Shown: positions 32,029-46,200 of the stretch, piece by piece
How the letters are laid out: each line of letters starts with the position of its first letter
How positions within the stretch are numbered: the stretch's first letter is position 1
From: Euptelea pleiosperma
Lineage: Eukaryota; Streptophyta; Magnoliopsida; Ranunculales; Eupteleaceae
Length of the DNA: 64,000 nucleotides
Assembly (NCBI GenBank): GCA_035048495.1
Contig: CM068544.1
Location: 48,943,893-49,007,892 of the forward strand
Direction of reading: 5' to 3'
The notes under the pieces: model-generated
The model's input: only the letters and a program-made list of their open reading frames with translations
Databases searched by the model: none
What the model was told of the DNA's origin: nothing
Program-made: the position numbers and the translations under genes

Positions 32029-32908
32029 CCTTGATTTTGTTAGTAAGAGATATAAATTACTATCCAATAAAATGGTTATATTATTAATGCAAATCAAATA
32101 CAAATTATTCATAAACACGGCTATTTTTCACCAAAAATAATATAGGCCACCCTAATTGACGCCCGGAACGTCAAGTGCCCCGTGCTGCTTCCTCAATGCA
32201 TAGACAAATGTCACTTGAAAGTGCTGTAAATGATGTGCCGATACTTTCTCCCTAGTAAAACTTTGATGATAGTGCGCTATGCACAATATGAGCCACGTGG
32301 CACACTCTTAGAGGACTCTGCCCGTATGAATTTTTGGTCAATCCCTAGATAGACTGACTATTAGAAAATAGTGTACTATATATATATACACGAAATAATT
32401 AAATGGTTACATAAATCTGAAATTCGAGAAATTAAGAAAATGACAGGAATCAAGATGCAGAGCTTGTTTTATAATTAAATGCTTATATTTTTCACATGGG
32501 TGATATCAGGGAGTCCGCTTTTAAGTACAGCCGCACCTAAAAAAGCAAAGTGGTATATTTTTAGAGATCAATGACCGTATGGATGTTTGAAGCATCCCTA
32601 GAGGGACCTACAGACCAAAAATCAACCTGATTGGTGTTCGGTAGGCATTTGATCTCAGTGCCCAAAAATAATTTTTGAATCCTACGGTTGAAACTCATGA
32701 AAAAGATTCAAATCCAACTCCTAGAGAACACAAATCAGGTTGATTTCTGGTAAACAGGTCCACCTTGGGATGCTTCAAACATCCCATGGTCATTGATATT
32801 TAAGAGAGCCATGTGTCGTTTTTATTTGCTGCCCGGACCCCAGATCAAAAAAGCTAGGGATCAAATTTTTTTTAAAGTATTTGCTTTAAAATATAGAAAA
32901 TATTTATA
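32029..32908. repeat. Spacer after the UGT cluster, with MITE pieces
   Basis: A half MITE at 32240-32355 (AGTAAAACTTTGATGATAG, then G-box GCCACGTGGCAC). A complete arm pair at about 32560-32815 (GATCAATGACCGTATGG ... CCCATGGTCATTGATA). The rest is AT-rich. Confidence 0.45.
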
Positions 32909-33310
32909 TTTTAATCTAGAGTCCATCAAGAGCTACACCCATTTCTTACATCCACTTCTTACACCTGAGGTTGGGGCCCACATGGAGATCATGTTGGACA
33001 ATCCAACCATACATTGAGTTGTCATTGTCATGATGATCATCGTTGCCAAAAATCAGTTCACTTCGACATTGCTAACCATATAAAGAATTGACCGAAAATA
33101 ATGGTTTAATTGGATGGTCTGGATTTTTTTAATTGAAGTCATATTTTCATGAGGTTAAGAATGTCGAAATGTCCTGATGTTTTTTGTGAGAAGGGTAACT
33201 ATAGTATGAAAAACTCATTGTGCGGTTGGATTTTCCAAATGATCTCCATGTGGGCCCCACCACCAGGTGTAAGAAATGGGTGTAGCTCTAGACGGACTCT
33301 TTAATCTAAT
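32909..33310. mobile_element. Long-armed MITE forming a near-complete hairpin
   Basis: The left arm (TTAATCTAGAGTCC, AGAGCTACACCCATTTCTTA) and the right arm (TAAGAAATGGGTGTAGCTCT, GGACTCTTTAATCTAA) are inverse matches over about 100 bp, including GGGCCCACATGGAGATCAT. Different from the other families in the window. No clear target duplication. Confidence 0.6.
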
Positions 33311-33446
33311 GGTGTGGTTTTCAGGTAATTTTCTTTTGTCTTTTGGGGAGTCTGGCACTGTGCAACTCCCTCTTAAGAGTTGCCTGCTAAGAGTTCCTCT
33401 AGGTAATAGATGGATAGATAGGCAAAATAAAAGTGGGTCAGGGCCA

Positions 33447-34215
33447 GTGACCACCCTAAAATGACAGGCTCCCGTTACATGACACAATATAAGCCACGTG
33501 GCACAGTCTTAGAGGACTACGAACGTAAGGATGTTTGGCCAATACCTAAGTGGACCTCCAAACCAAAAATCAGCCTGGTTAGTGATTTCTAGGCGTTGGA
33601 ACTTTGTACTGCAAATACTACTCAAATTCCCAGAGTGGAGATCAACCCATGAAAATAAGTCCAATGACTCCAATCCAACGTCTATAAGGGCCTGTTTGGT
33701 ACATGAGAAAAAGAATCACAATTAGAATATTTAGCCATGCGAATATTATCTTGGCTAAATATTTGTTCATATCAATATTTAATAACCCGTATGGTACATG
33801 TTGGTACATGTATTAGTTAACTTAATTTTTTTTCGATTTGAGTGGGTCTTGCACGTGCCAAAGTCAAATATGGGTTAGGGGAGTGTGGGACTCACATATT
33901 AGGTCAAAGGATAAAAAAAACTTATTTTTATTGAAAATAGTGATTTTACCGCGAGAAAATAAAATTTTCCCACAAAAGCTTAATTGGCATGAAAATATTA
34001 ACTAAGGGAGGGGGATCAAATGTTTTCGGGGGGCAAATATGTATACGTGGGCATGGCTAAATATTCGGCGCGAGCAAGTGGCTGCCAGGCGAATATTAGC
34101 GCACAAATATTTTATTTTCCCGGTGGATTACCAAATCACTAATCAGGCTGATCTTTGGTTTGTAGGTCCACTTAGGAATTGGCCAAACATCCATACGATC
34201 AGATGACTCTAAATT
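33447..34215. mobile_element. GAGTAA-type MITE split by a GGGCCTGTTTGGT element, next to the ATG27-like gene
   Basis: The outer left arm starts GTGACCACCCTAAAATGACA and contains GCCACGTGGCAC; the outer right arm (CTAATCAGGCTGATC ... ACATCCATACGATCAG) is cut off at about 34215. Between 33688 and about 34133 lies a second element with ends GGGCCTGTTTGGTAC and GGATTACCAA. The cut end is only 40 bp from the next start codon. Confidence 0.6.
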
Positions 34216-34254
34216 CGGACGGACGATCTCTACAACTGCTGAGATCATTCGAAC

Positions 34255-37200
34255 ATGGCGATTCGAGACGCTTGCTGGAAATTGGCTCTTTTCGTAACGA
34301 TTCTGCACCGAGTTCAGTCCAGCTCCCTCTCAGGCTCAGTTGTCTGTGAACTCAGCGTTCTATACGGCGACAAGCTCTACAACTTTAGCTTGGCTTCTCC
34401 CATCTCAAAATACCCTCACGGTGTCCTCAGCGAAGATGGGTACTCCCCTTTCGCCCTAATTACTCCATTTATTCATCTGGGTTTTTCTTATTTTCGGTGA
34501 CTTTTTGATATTTTACGGATTCATTTTGAAGTCCCTTTATGCTGCGTTCTTGGACATATAATTTTACTGCTTTCTGTTACTTATTCCCACATTAATACCC
34601 ATACATGCTCCACGTTTGCCCTAATTACTCCATTTCATCGTCTGGGTATTTCTAATTTTCAAATATATATTTTTTCGGAAAGTCCATCAATTATATTAAG
34701 GGTCGGGCTCGGGGGACACCCATTTTGGCGTAGCCACATAGAAGATGAATCAATGGGTGATTTTTGGTGAGGATGATCTCTATGGTGAGGAGACCCTCCT
34801 CACAAAAATTCAAATCACTCTGATATTCATAGACTGGTTTAGAAACTTAAGAATTATGGACCGTCGATTTTTACCGTGTAACTTGAAAACCACATTTGAT
34901 GGGGTTAGAAAGTTCAGAATGGGCTGATTTCTTGTTGGGGTGATCTATATGGTGAGGAGATCATCCCCACCAAAAATCAGCCATTGATTCATCTTCTATG
35001 TGGGTACGCCTAAATGGGGGTAAAAAATGGGTGTCCCCCGAACCCGACCCTTATATTAAACTAGTGTTATTGGTCCGCAAATGCGGAAAAAAAAATATTA
35101 GTACTATTTTAAAAAAATAAGTCATTTTTGCTCTTACCTTTTTGATCTATGCATTTGAACTTTTGGAGAATTTGTCTTTGTTTCTGTGTTTTTTTGTAAG
35201 AGTAGTTGAAAGCAAGGTTTAAAGGGGACCGTTATAACGGACTGGGGGCATTACCGTTTTTTCCGTTATAACGAAAAAACGCTCAGTGGCAAAAATGGAA
35301 AAAAACGAAAAATAACGGAAATAATGGTAAAATTTGAATTTCAAAATTTCAAAAGTAGAAAATAACTGAAAATAATGGAAAATAACGGCGTTTTTTTTTC
35401 GCAAAATTTTCCTGAAAATAACGGTCGTTGTCTTCGTTATAACTGAAAAATAATGGAACATAACGGCCGTTATTTTCATTATAACGGCTGTTATTTTTTG
35501 GGCGTTTTAACGGTCCATAACGTAACGGGGTAGGTCTGAATCCATTATAACGGCCGTTATTTTCGTTATACGGCCGTTTTTTAAACCTTGGTTGAAAGCA
35601 CGACCGAAATGCACACTGTAGATGGGATATATATAAATATAAAGTATATTAAAAAAATATACAATGTGCTAGTTTAAAACACTGTAGATTCACATTGGGG
35701 AACTTGCTGTGAAATTAGGTGTTGAGATTTATCTTATTAGAAGATATTTGGGGGAACTTACTGTGAAATTTTAGCTAGAAATATTCCATATATTCAAAAC
35801 AGAAGGTTTGGGGAATCTGTTATTAACTTAATAACTGATTGGGGAAAAGAGAGTGTGTGGTTTCTAGAAGCTCCATCTGACTTTCATCTGGGGTATGTCG
35901 ATGTTCAGATGTTCTAAGTCTTTGGACTCATTCAGAAATTGGTCTTTTGGTTTATAAGTTTAATTTGGCAAATTCAATAAAAACCCACCAGCGTTATGAT
36001 CTTTGATATGGTTCCAAATTGTAGTTGGTATTAGGTGTTAGCGGATGATTTGATTCCGTGCACGTGTTGTGTTGGCCTGACGACCAGTTGGTATACGTAG
36101 TTGTATCGCCTTTCCTTAACCGGTCGATCTTTTGGGGTAAATTGTTGTTTAATGTGGTATCAGAGCCTTAAGGCCTGGGAGGTCCCGGGTTCAAGTCTCC
36201 AGCAGAGTGTATTCCCGTTGAGGGGGAGTGTTAGCGGATGACTTGTTCCCGCGCACGTGTTGTGTTGGCCCGACGACCCGTTGGTATACATAGTTGTTTC
36301 GCCTTTCTCTAATAGGTCGATCTTTAGGGGTAAATAGTTGTTTAACATTAGGAACCGTGTGAAATCTAGTAATCTTGTTCAAATTTAGATTCAGTAATTG
36401 GTTTTGTTTCTGGTACTTAGTTGATGGAATTGCTCTATTAATTCAACTATAGCCTCTGCTCTAATTTCTGCAGTGAATTAAATGGTGAATTGCTCAATAT
36501 ACATTCTAACCATACCAAATTGGAGGCAAATAAACGCTTCTTTCACACAAAAAAAGTGTGGTTGTGAAATGACAAACTTTTACTGCATTGTTGACCTTAA
36601 CCTGGTCAACTTAATAAACTCTTTTAGTTAATATTTCTAATTTAGTACCTGTATAATTTATTAACTAACAACATGTGTAACTTAATAAGATAGGCACTGA
36701 GGACATTTAATTTAGAGGTTCTACTGTAATCTGGTTTTGTTCCTCTTTGAGGTCAATATATAATCTGTCTTGGAGAATGGCATATTATCTTTATTCTGTT
36801 TACAAACTTTTAGAATGTATGGGAGGTTTCATAGTATTAATATCCCTTTTCTATTTGAAGAACATCATATGCTCTTTTGCAGATTTTACAAGGTAGCGGG
36901 AAATGAGACTTTGCTCTGGTTTCAGGTTGGCTTCATCAGGTTACACTTTGTCTTTGTTCATTTTAAGTTACTTATCTCGCCAATCTATATTATGTTGCAT
37001 CTATTGAAGAATCTGAATAAGTAATTCTCCAATTTTATGTAAAGACCCAAAGCAAAAGAATTATTTATTGTAGTATGAAATATCGAATTACTAGTCAGTC
37101 ATGTTGTTGAGGTGGTCTCATGGGTTTCAACACCATGGATTCCACAATCCGCGGTGTTGAATCCTGTCACCTCAAGTTCTGTGAAAGTGTATTGCTTGAG

Positions 37201-40200
37201 TCAGCTCAATTCCAACAGCATAGTGGGATCCATTGCATTGAACAGACAAAACTTTTAATATGGTGACTCGTGAGCTGCCATATCTGTCACTTGTTGTATA
37301 AGAAATTCTGATTTTTTTTATAAGTATAAATTTATTCATGTAAAAGATTCTGTTTTGTGCTTCAAACTACTTGATTTCCTCATTGATGGTCTGTTCTTGC
37401 CTTCTTGGATTGCATAGATCAGCTTTGTGATGGAATGATATTTAACCATGACCCACCCAGATGTTTTGATTGCCAGGTAACTGCTTTTGAATTTCACAGT
37501 TCTCTTTGTTATATCATTTGAACAGGCAGTAAGAGCTGGTATATCTGTTGTAGCTGGCTGTTATCATGTCATTGATTTCTTGTGCACCTTGTGCTGTTCA
37601 TTATTCTTTTATTGCATCAGTGGATCTATTTCTGCAGGGCCACTATGGCATTTAAGGACTGGGCCCAGCCCCCGAACCCTTGGTGTTCAACCATGTACAT
37701 TTATTACATTAACATATATCATGGTTTGATGGTTTATGAGTGTGTTTTTATGCTTTTATAATCTCCTAAACTTTCCATAAAATTTCCACAGTATTTTCAC
37801 AATTTCCACTATACTTCCATCATTTCACAAATAATGTGTTATTTCCACACCAGTTGAAATATTTCCATTACTAGGTTGATTGGAATAAATCTTGAATTCA
37901 AAATTTAATACCATGTTCATAGGTATGTATGTAGAGAAACGTGTTGGATAGACCATAAGGATGGTCTGCAAATATCAAAGATAGGGCCATTTACATGGAG
38001 GAAACCGCATTCGATAGGTCCCACTTAGAATGTCTATGCCAAAAATTGACTTGATTCAATGATTGTACTGATCCAATCTATGTACTTATTTTATTGACCC
38101 TTCGCCATATATTTTTCGTAATCATCTAAAGAATGTGATAGAAGGGATTCTTAGTATCATTCAATCAGGTCAGCTATAGACATATGAGATCTTATTTATT
38201 GAACCCACCAAATAGTGGTTACCATCCCCTTGGATGTGACCGCATTGATACCTATAGCATTTGTAGATTGTCTTGAAGGTGTCACACCTGAATCTAAGAT
38301 CCAAGATCCAAGATCTGACCCAGATATCTATGGGTCGACCCGGAAACCCAAGGCTTAGGGCGTGAAGTTGGGGAAAATAGAAGTAAAAAGAATCGTGATT
38401 ATATGTCTAAGTTCTCAATCAAGTCCAAATAGGTCCACAAAAGTCAAAGTCAACTTGAACAAACCCAAAGTCAACTCAAGTCAAACAGTCAAATGCACCC
38501 TCACCATGACCCATCCATCTCACAATCAACACCATTCGATTTACACCTAAATTGGATGGAAAATTCAAAATTCTAATTAATTTGAAAAACCTATAATTTT
38601 TAAAACTAGTTTTACTTTGAAACCCAGAAAATCTGCATGTCTGTCTTGCCGACCTTCCATAGAACTCATCTTTTGGAACTGTGTGCCCTGCTATCTATGG
38701 TTGTAAAAAGGACTGACAAATCTACACAAGTCATATTTTTAAATAATTTTATTTAGAAAAAAGTTTATAAAAAAATAGATTTCAGTCCATGTAAAATTCT
38801 GAATTTCAGAAACTAGTTCGACACCTCATCAGTGTCGAGGCCGTAACTTTCTGTAGAAAACTCGGATTTGGGGACACGGCCACAATTTGGAAAGTTAACT
38901 CGATTTCTTACGTCTATGTAGAAAACCAAGTCATTTTACGTTCTGTTAATGGGTTAAAAATAGTCCGGAAGTTGGAGTACTGAAATCTATAGAATATTCT
39001 TTAGAAAAATAGAGTTTTCTAAAAGGGTCATATCTCTTAGTTTATAAATAGAACCAGGTGATTCTAATTTTGTTTTATAGACCCTACTTGTTCACGTTTT
39101 GACCTAAGCCTGAATCTCAGCCATTTTTACCGAAAACAATAAAGTACAGGGTTTTTGTTACAAACAAAAATTTTGAGAAATTTCTTAGAATTTGTTATGA
39201 TCTGCGGAGGTACTTAGAAATTGTTTTTTTTTCTTTTTAGGAAATTTGGTTTGAGGATGGTCATGTGAGTTAGAAAATTGTGGGATTTGGAATCACATAG
39301 AAAGGATCTCCATAGCTAAGTTATGTCTGAATTACTAACTATTATACAGAAAAATCAAGAAACTGAAATTTAATAATATAGGCTAAATTTATTCTCATAC
39401 CTTAAATAATCCGAATTTCCTTAAAATAAATAAGGAACTTTTTTTTTGATAAGTGTAAACTAAATAAATAAGAAACTTGTTATTAATTACATCCCAAAAG
39501 CCAATCAACTCCTAAATAAATAAGAAACAACGTATACATGATTTTCTAATAAAAATTAATGCAAGCAAATATCAAGTCTTTGGCTTCACCGATCAAGCCG
39601 CCAGTCCATTCGGTATGGTTACAAAAATGTTAATATAAGAATGAGCTAAATGCGCCTAGTAAACTTGCTCCACCATCCATACTTCTATGGGGATAGAACT
39701 ACTAACCACGATAAAACCTTAAGGAAAATATAGTGCAAGAATATAAAGAAGATACGATAAATGGATAATATGCGAATAAGCAATAACCAAAACCCATGTA
39801 AATTCATTGGTATTAGAACCCGACTGAGTGTCACTTACTTATAACCAACATAACCCAAATAATAGAAACTGAAACTCTTCCGTAATGCACAATGCCAATA
39901 GCCTGCTAGGCTCACCACATGGATCCAAGGGGGTTTAGAGTTTTTCACCTAATGGAACTCCATGCCCTTTCTACTTACCAGGGCGTCCAGTAAGACCACA
40001 CCCTCTACCCATTGGGCATCCAGTAGGATTACACCCTCTACCCATAGGGTGTCCAATAGGACCATACCCTCTAAACCAATCCCAAGGCAACCCATCGGAT
40101 GCAAGGTGAATGAATGACAGGTATGCAAATAGCCAAAAACATCAATATCAATATCTGCTAAAAACGAGTCTCAAACTTGAAAACGATAGTAGAAAAATCA

Positions 40201-43200
40201 TGACTTCAGATTTGTAGATCCAATTGAGTTGAATGTTAGATATGTTATTCATAAATAGGAATCTAACAACCCTCCTAAATTCGGGACAATTTGACCATGG
40301 AAAGGGGTTTAATCTATCTCAAGAAGGATCTGAGCTCGGATAACCCTCAAATCCAAAAACGATAGAAGAAAAATCATAACTCAAGATCTGTACGTTAGAT
40401 TGGGCTAAATTTTGGATATGTTATCCTATAAGTAGGAATCTCAACATCCTCCAAAAGTCAATCCAATCATACCACAAAAAAGTCCATCTGACCATGATAA
40501 TCAATCTGGGCTTGGGTTTCAAAAATATGAAAACATGCAAAAATGATCTAGATAATTCTAGCATGCTTTGGAAAAGATAAAATCATAATTTCTAACTACA
40601 CACATGATTTTACATACCATAAACATTATTGACATTATAAAAGATGCATCTAGTAGATATAGATTTAAAAATAACCATAGAGCAATGGGGATGAGAGAAA
40701 CCTACCATGATTGAGCAAAATCCTAGTTCTAGGTTTTTATTAATTGATTCTATGATGTTTCTATTTTATGTTATTAATTAAGAAAATTAATTAATTATAG
40801 AGCCTCCTATATTTTTGCATAAGGTGGGGGGTCTACCTCACTTCAAATTTTCGGTTTATACTAATTTCGTTATTAATTCTCTTGTAAATTAAATACCCAA
40901 TTTCAGGGCCCAAAATAGCGAAATTTCAAAATTTTCATTAGACGATGATTTGACCCACATAAAACAAGGATTCCAGAACATCAAACGAATCATGATTTCG
41001 ACATCGGAGTAAAAAATTATGGCCCAAATTCTAAAAAAATATATTATTTTATTTGAATTTTAAAGGACGGAAATACTCCTAACTTTGAATTTTTTAATAA
41101 TCTCCAAATAGTTGTAGATGATTCCTAACACATATATAATGATAAAATAATTTCCGGGTGAGCGAAATTAAGATGTACAAGTCATAATAAACCCTAATTA
41201 CAAAAATACCCTCATGATAAAGAATTTATCCAAAAACTGTACAAATCCGGAGATAGGGTTTCCGAATTTATTAGGTTGACCTAACCATTATATTTCATGT
41301 ATTTTAGAGAGTGAAATTACTATGTTAACCCTAGGTTATATAATTATCAACATGCCCTTTGAAGGAAAAAAATTTTGGGTGCTACCAACAGGGCCTACAC
41401 TGAGGTTCACGCCAGTTAGAGTTTAGAGAAATTCGGGTTATTACATCTATTTGATTGGCACCCTTAGTTTTCATCATATTGGTATACCTTATTGCAATAG
41501 TACTTCCACATACTTGTACATTTACCTGCTTAATAAATTTGTAAATAATGCCATGTTTGAGGTTCCTTATAGTTATCAAGATAGTGTCATCCGATAAAAG
41601 TAAATATTTGTTTATCACCTAACTTTATGACTTTCTTGCTGATTTAGTTGCCTTGATTGATATTTTAGGATTGTGGGGGTCCCTCACATTGCGACATGGG
41701 ATGTAGCGCACTTGTGACTAACTACACAGGAGGTACACACATTTTTTGGAAATTTATTTATATGCATTTTAAGTTTTCATAGTTTACTTGATAATACTGT
41801 TGCCAGAACTGGAGAAAGCAGTGATATTTATGTTGCTTGGTACTGGCATGAGTGTTGGGGAGTTAACATAGGTATGAAGTGTCATACTCAGCACACTCAA
41901 AAAACGTTTCTTTGTAGATTTCAATATATGTATTAATTATTTGTGTTTTGCCCCCAATAACGTTTTGTTGCTTACCAATTAGAAACTGAAAAGGGCCCAT
42001 ATGAGGATCTCTATTATGTGCTTGGTACCTCTTTGACAGATATTTAATAGTCCATTTAGAATGTGTTAATTGGATGTGGTTGGTGTATGCAGGATATTAT
42101 GTCTGCACAACTATTGGGCAAACCTCGAGCACAAACATTAGTCTAATCGGTATCATTATTACTTTTATATTATTTTCCCTTCTCTTTATTCTTTCTTCTT
42201 TTTTATTTAAAAAGAAAACATACTCAATGCAAATGTGCTTCTGCATGTTGCTTAACATTGTATAATCGGAACGGCGGTTAACATTGTGGCATGTACAAAT
42301 ATCATCTGTGTCTTCTTTAAGTGCTGTATTTTGGGAAATGATGATTTTTATTAGGTTTTGGAGAGGGAAAACTCTTCTCTATCATATCTACCATTTGGAT
42401 GAATGTTAAAGATATATATATATAATAGCAAACCCTTGATTAAAGAGATCCTAGCTAACTGTTATCCCTTAGTTGATGGAGTATCAGCTATCTACAGTAA
42501 CTATACAAAGAAGAAGAAAATCTATCCAAGGTATGTACAATCGTAGCACTCCCCCCCAAGTTGGCATGTGAATGTCAAGAACACCCAACTTGCCAATGAG
42601 AAGGTGAAAATGCACTTTGCCAAGAGGTTTGGTGAAGACGTCAGGGAGTTGACGGCCCTTGGGTACATAAGATGTGCGTATGAAGCCTCTCTAGATTTGT
42701 TCATGCATGAGGTGACAGTCAGTCTCGCTGTGTTTGGTGCGCTCATCGAAGACAGGATTGGCAGTGATATAAAGAGCTACTTGACAGTAGAGAGAGGCTG
42801 GTTAGGAATGCGGAATATCCAAATCAAGCAATAGAGATTGAAGCCAAAGGAGCTCGCAAGTAGCAGAGGCCATGGCTCGGTATTGGGCTTCAGCAGGGAA
42901 GCGAGAGACCATGGTTCGTTTCTTGGTTTTCCATGAGATTGGCGAATGGCCAAGCATGGTGCAATATCCAGTGAGACTTGTCTCAAGGCAGTTGGCGCAA
43001 TCTGAGTCACAAAACCCCTTTAACTGAAGGGAACTACAGGAGGGCATGAGAAGGCCTTGACATGGTGACTGTTTTGAGGTAATGAAAAATATGAAGTACA
43101 GCATCCATATGTGGTTTCCATGGTTGATGCATAATTGAACTGATAATTTGCACAGAGTAGCCGATGTCAGGCTGTGTGATAATGAGATAGATCAAGCGAC

Positions 43201-46200
43201 CGACTAGACGGCGGTAATGTGACGGATTGTCCAATAAGTCGCCATATCGTTTCGGTATCGTTCCCGAAACGTATTGGAAGCATCGTTCGGTTTCAGATAA
43301 AACTTTGTGAAACCAAAATGAAATGTTAGTGCAAATTTACGCATAAGATGGATTATTGTTCGGTTTCGGATGAAACCAACTGAAATGTATGTAGTTTCGT
43401 CCTATAGCGAAACCAAAACGACACGGACAAAACGTTTCAGTTTTGGCCGAAACTTTGAACCACGCCTAGATGTAATCCTTTATGGTGAACCACGTAAATT
43501 TGTTGCGTGCGTATTTGTGATTGCTTTTCTCTTGTTTCATTGCTATTGGTTGTGGTTGTTCCTCGGTTTCAACATATAAATCAGTCTTGGATTGCACTTG
43601 GCTGTATGGTGTTTTATTTGGATTTACATGTAGCGTATCTATGTGGTTCAGAATAAGTATGCAGTGCTGGATGTATTTATTTTGCATTAAATAATTTCTT
43701 AAATTGCAAGTTTCAACTATGTTCTGTCATATTCTATTATATAAGTTCAGTTTGTTAAAAAATTGTTGATTTCTTTGTTTTGATGAATTTGACAGATGAA
43801 AGGAATCCTCACATTGGTGTCATTGTTAACATGTCAAGTAGTGGCCCCAAGGTTAACTGTTCACTGTCTGTATCTGTTTTCTGTGATTCGAATCGAGTTC
43901 AAGTGAGTGTTGTTTCCTCCTACTTTGGTGATCTGCTACAACCAAATGTTAATTTGTTCGTGGTTTATGCTATAAGATTTCTTTAATCCTTTTCTTTTTG
44001 GCAGAGACCATATTCAATGGAGAAATTAGGGACCTGTGACTATGTAAGTGTCTAGAAGATTTTTCCCTTCCACCTGAATTTAGTTATTTTTTACAGTTGA
44101 TGTTCCCCATAATGTGGTTGTGTTTTGCGGACGCAGAAGTGAAGATGTACCTACAAATATCATCTCGATTGTAATTTGTTTTTATCTTCTTATTTTCCCT
44201 TCTCCTTATGTAGCCTTCAAATATTGCACTTCTTGATGGTAGCTTCATTTTCAAGAAATAGCTTGTCCACCTCTCGTAGCCCTTGAATCATATTTAGAGA
44301 GAGAATTTTGTCTTCATTGGTGAAAGTTACTTATACTCTTGCTGTTGGAAATTCCAGTTTGGCCTTGCATGTCTATTTCCAGATATCCTGTATATTTCAT
44401 TTGTAAATACAGTGGCGGAGCCAGGGTGGGCTCAACTTTGAATTTTTGCACATCCCTAGGTGGTGTTCAGTTTGAACCAGTGCAACACTCTTATGTTGCC
44501 CACCCTCAACTTCAGTGTTTGGCTCATCCCTAGGTGGACCACAGTATTTGCCACGTGCAACACTCTTAGAGACCACTGGCCGCATGGATGTTTGGCCCAT
44601 CCCTAGGTGGACCTATATAAAAAATGGGCCTCGTTAGTGTTTTCTAACCTTTGTATCTATGTACCCCAAATTATGTTCCATCCAACGGTTAAAAATAGTC
44701 AATTTCAATGGTTGGAAATCACTAATCAGGCTGGTTTTTGTCTGTGGATCCACCTAGGGATGGACCAAACATCCATATGGTCAGTGGTCTCTAAGAGTGT
44801 GCCACATGGCCCGTACTATGGTCCGTCATCAACGTTGATGACTCAGAGATTCAAAAAAATTGGCTCCCAATGGGGAGATATATTAGAAAGCTTGCCACTT
44901 TGCCCACCCTTGAACAGAATCCTGGCTCCGCCACTGTAAATATAATTAAATGAGTTCTCATGGAGTTCAAAGTCTCCCTGGGAAGTTTAGGCAGAATCCA
45001 CGTAATATGAGTGTTGTTGAATGATGTTAAGATCCAATTTGAAGGAATATTTTGGTTATGTGCCATTGGACTGGATTCAAGTTATGAAAGAGCAAGGAGC
45101 AACAAACTTATAAATGGTGGTGCTGCATTGTTAGGTTTCTGGGTTGGGGGCATTGAGAACAATGAGTAAAACTAGCGATTGTCATACAGTCCATAAGGAA
45201 TAGCGTGTAATTGATGTTAAAAACTTTTAATGTGATAAAGGGTTTGAATTCCTTAGGATTATTCCTCTCGTTGTCTGGCAATTTTTATTTCAACATTTAT
45301 TAGCCAATGATACATGCCATTGTATATGCTGTTTCAAGTTCATGATTTTTGGTTCTTACAGGCGACAGTGCTAAAACATCCTTCTGGTTGTGCCAAGATT
45401 ATAACTGTTCATGGAAGAGGGTGGGGCTTGTTGGGTACTCTTGTAACCATGTTAGTATTTTGATCATTTCCCTGGATCTTTTGTGTGACTTAGGAATTGT
45501 TTTAAATTGCGCAAGTGTTAACTTCATTTAGACCTCTAGTTTGATGGGTTCCTCCTATTTTCAGACTTTTATGCCTCCTAGGAGGGTATCTGTTGGCCGG
45601 TACAGTTTATCGGTTTTTCTTCCTTGGAGTACATGGTGTGGATGTATGTTTTCCTCAACTTCAGTTCCTCTTTGTTATTTGTCGCCATTTGGCCTTACAT
45701 TTATGTGGTTTTGCCTTGTAGTTACAGATCTATAATACTAAAAAGTATTCATCATCCACCACTTTGTTAACTATGGTCATGTCTTCATGAGGAGCATTGG
45801 GCACCTGATGCACTTGTGTGTTTTGACTATTTAGATTAAAATTTGTGGCCACACTTCATCTGAGGTGCTACAGTGTGTCCGTCACTTTTACTTTTTTTTT
45901 TTCTGTTGGGTTTTTTTTTTGGTTTTTGGTTGATACTTTTCAATCTGTATGATAATTACATCTTGATCTTTGGGGTTATGACTTGAAGTTTACTAGTTAT
46001 AGCGGTTTGGTACCGAAAACTCGGTTTGGTACTTATGTGTTTTCCCTTTCATTTTTCTTCAGGTTGTCCCAAACTTGGAGTTTTGGCTCAGTTTACCACT
46101 AAGAACACGGGTATGCCTTCCTTTTGTTAACCATTAATTTATGCATTTTTTGTTCTGTATTTTGGAAAGAAACATACAGCAGCTTGGCTGATCACTTGTT

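Noticed and set aside
13745..33540. CRISPR-like array from regularly recurring 20-30 bp words
   Set aside because: The words are MITE arms in both orientations at irregular spacing in a plant nuclear genome.
34440..34500. Reading exon 1 of the ATG27-like gene on to the stop at 34500 as a short protein
   Set aside because: The donor at 34440 and ten further exons in phase give a known domain layout.
36120..36200. tRNA-like sequence around TGGTATCAGAGCC
   Set aside because: It is the primer-binding site of the TRIM, complementary to initiator tRNA, not a tRNA gene.
42074..42265. Separate small membrane protein starting at 42074
   Set aside because: The first part is exon 5 of the ATG27-like gene; the hydrophobic run after 42150 is intron translated past the donor.
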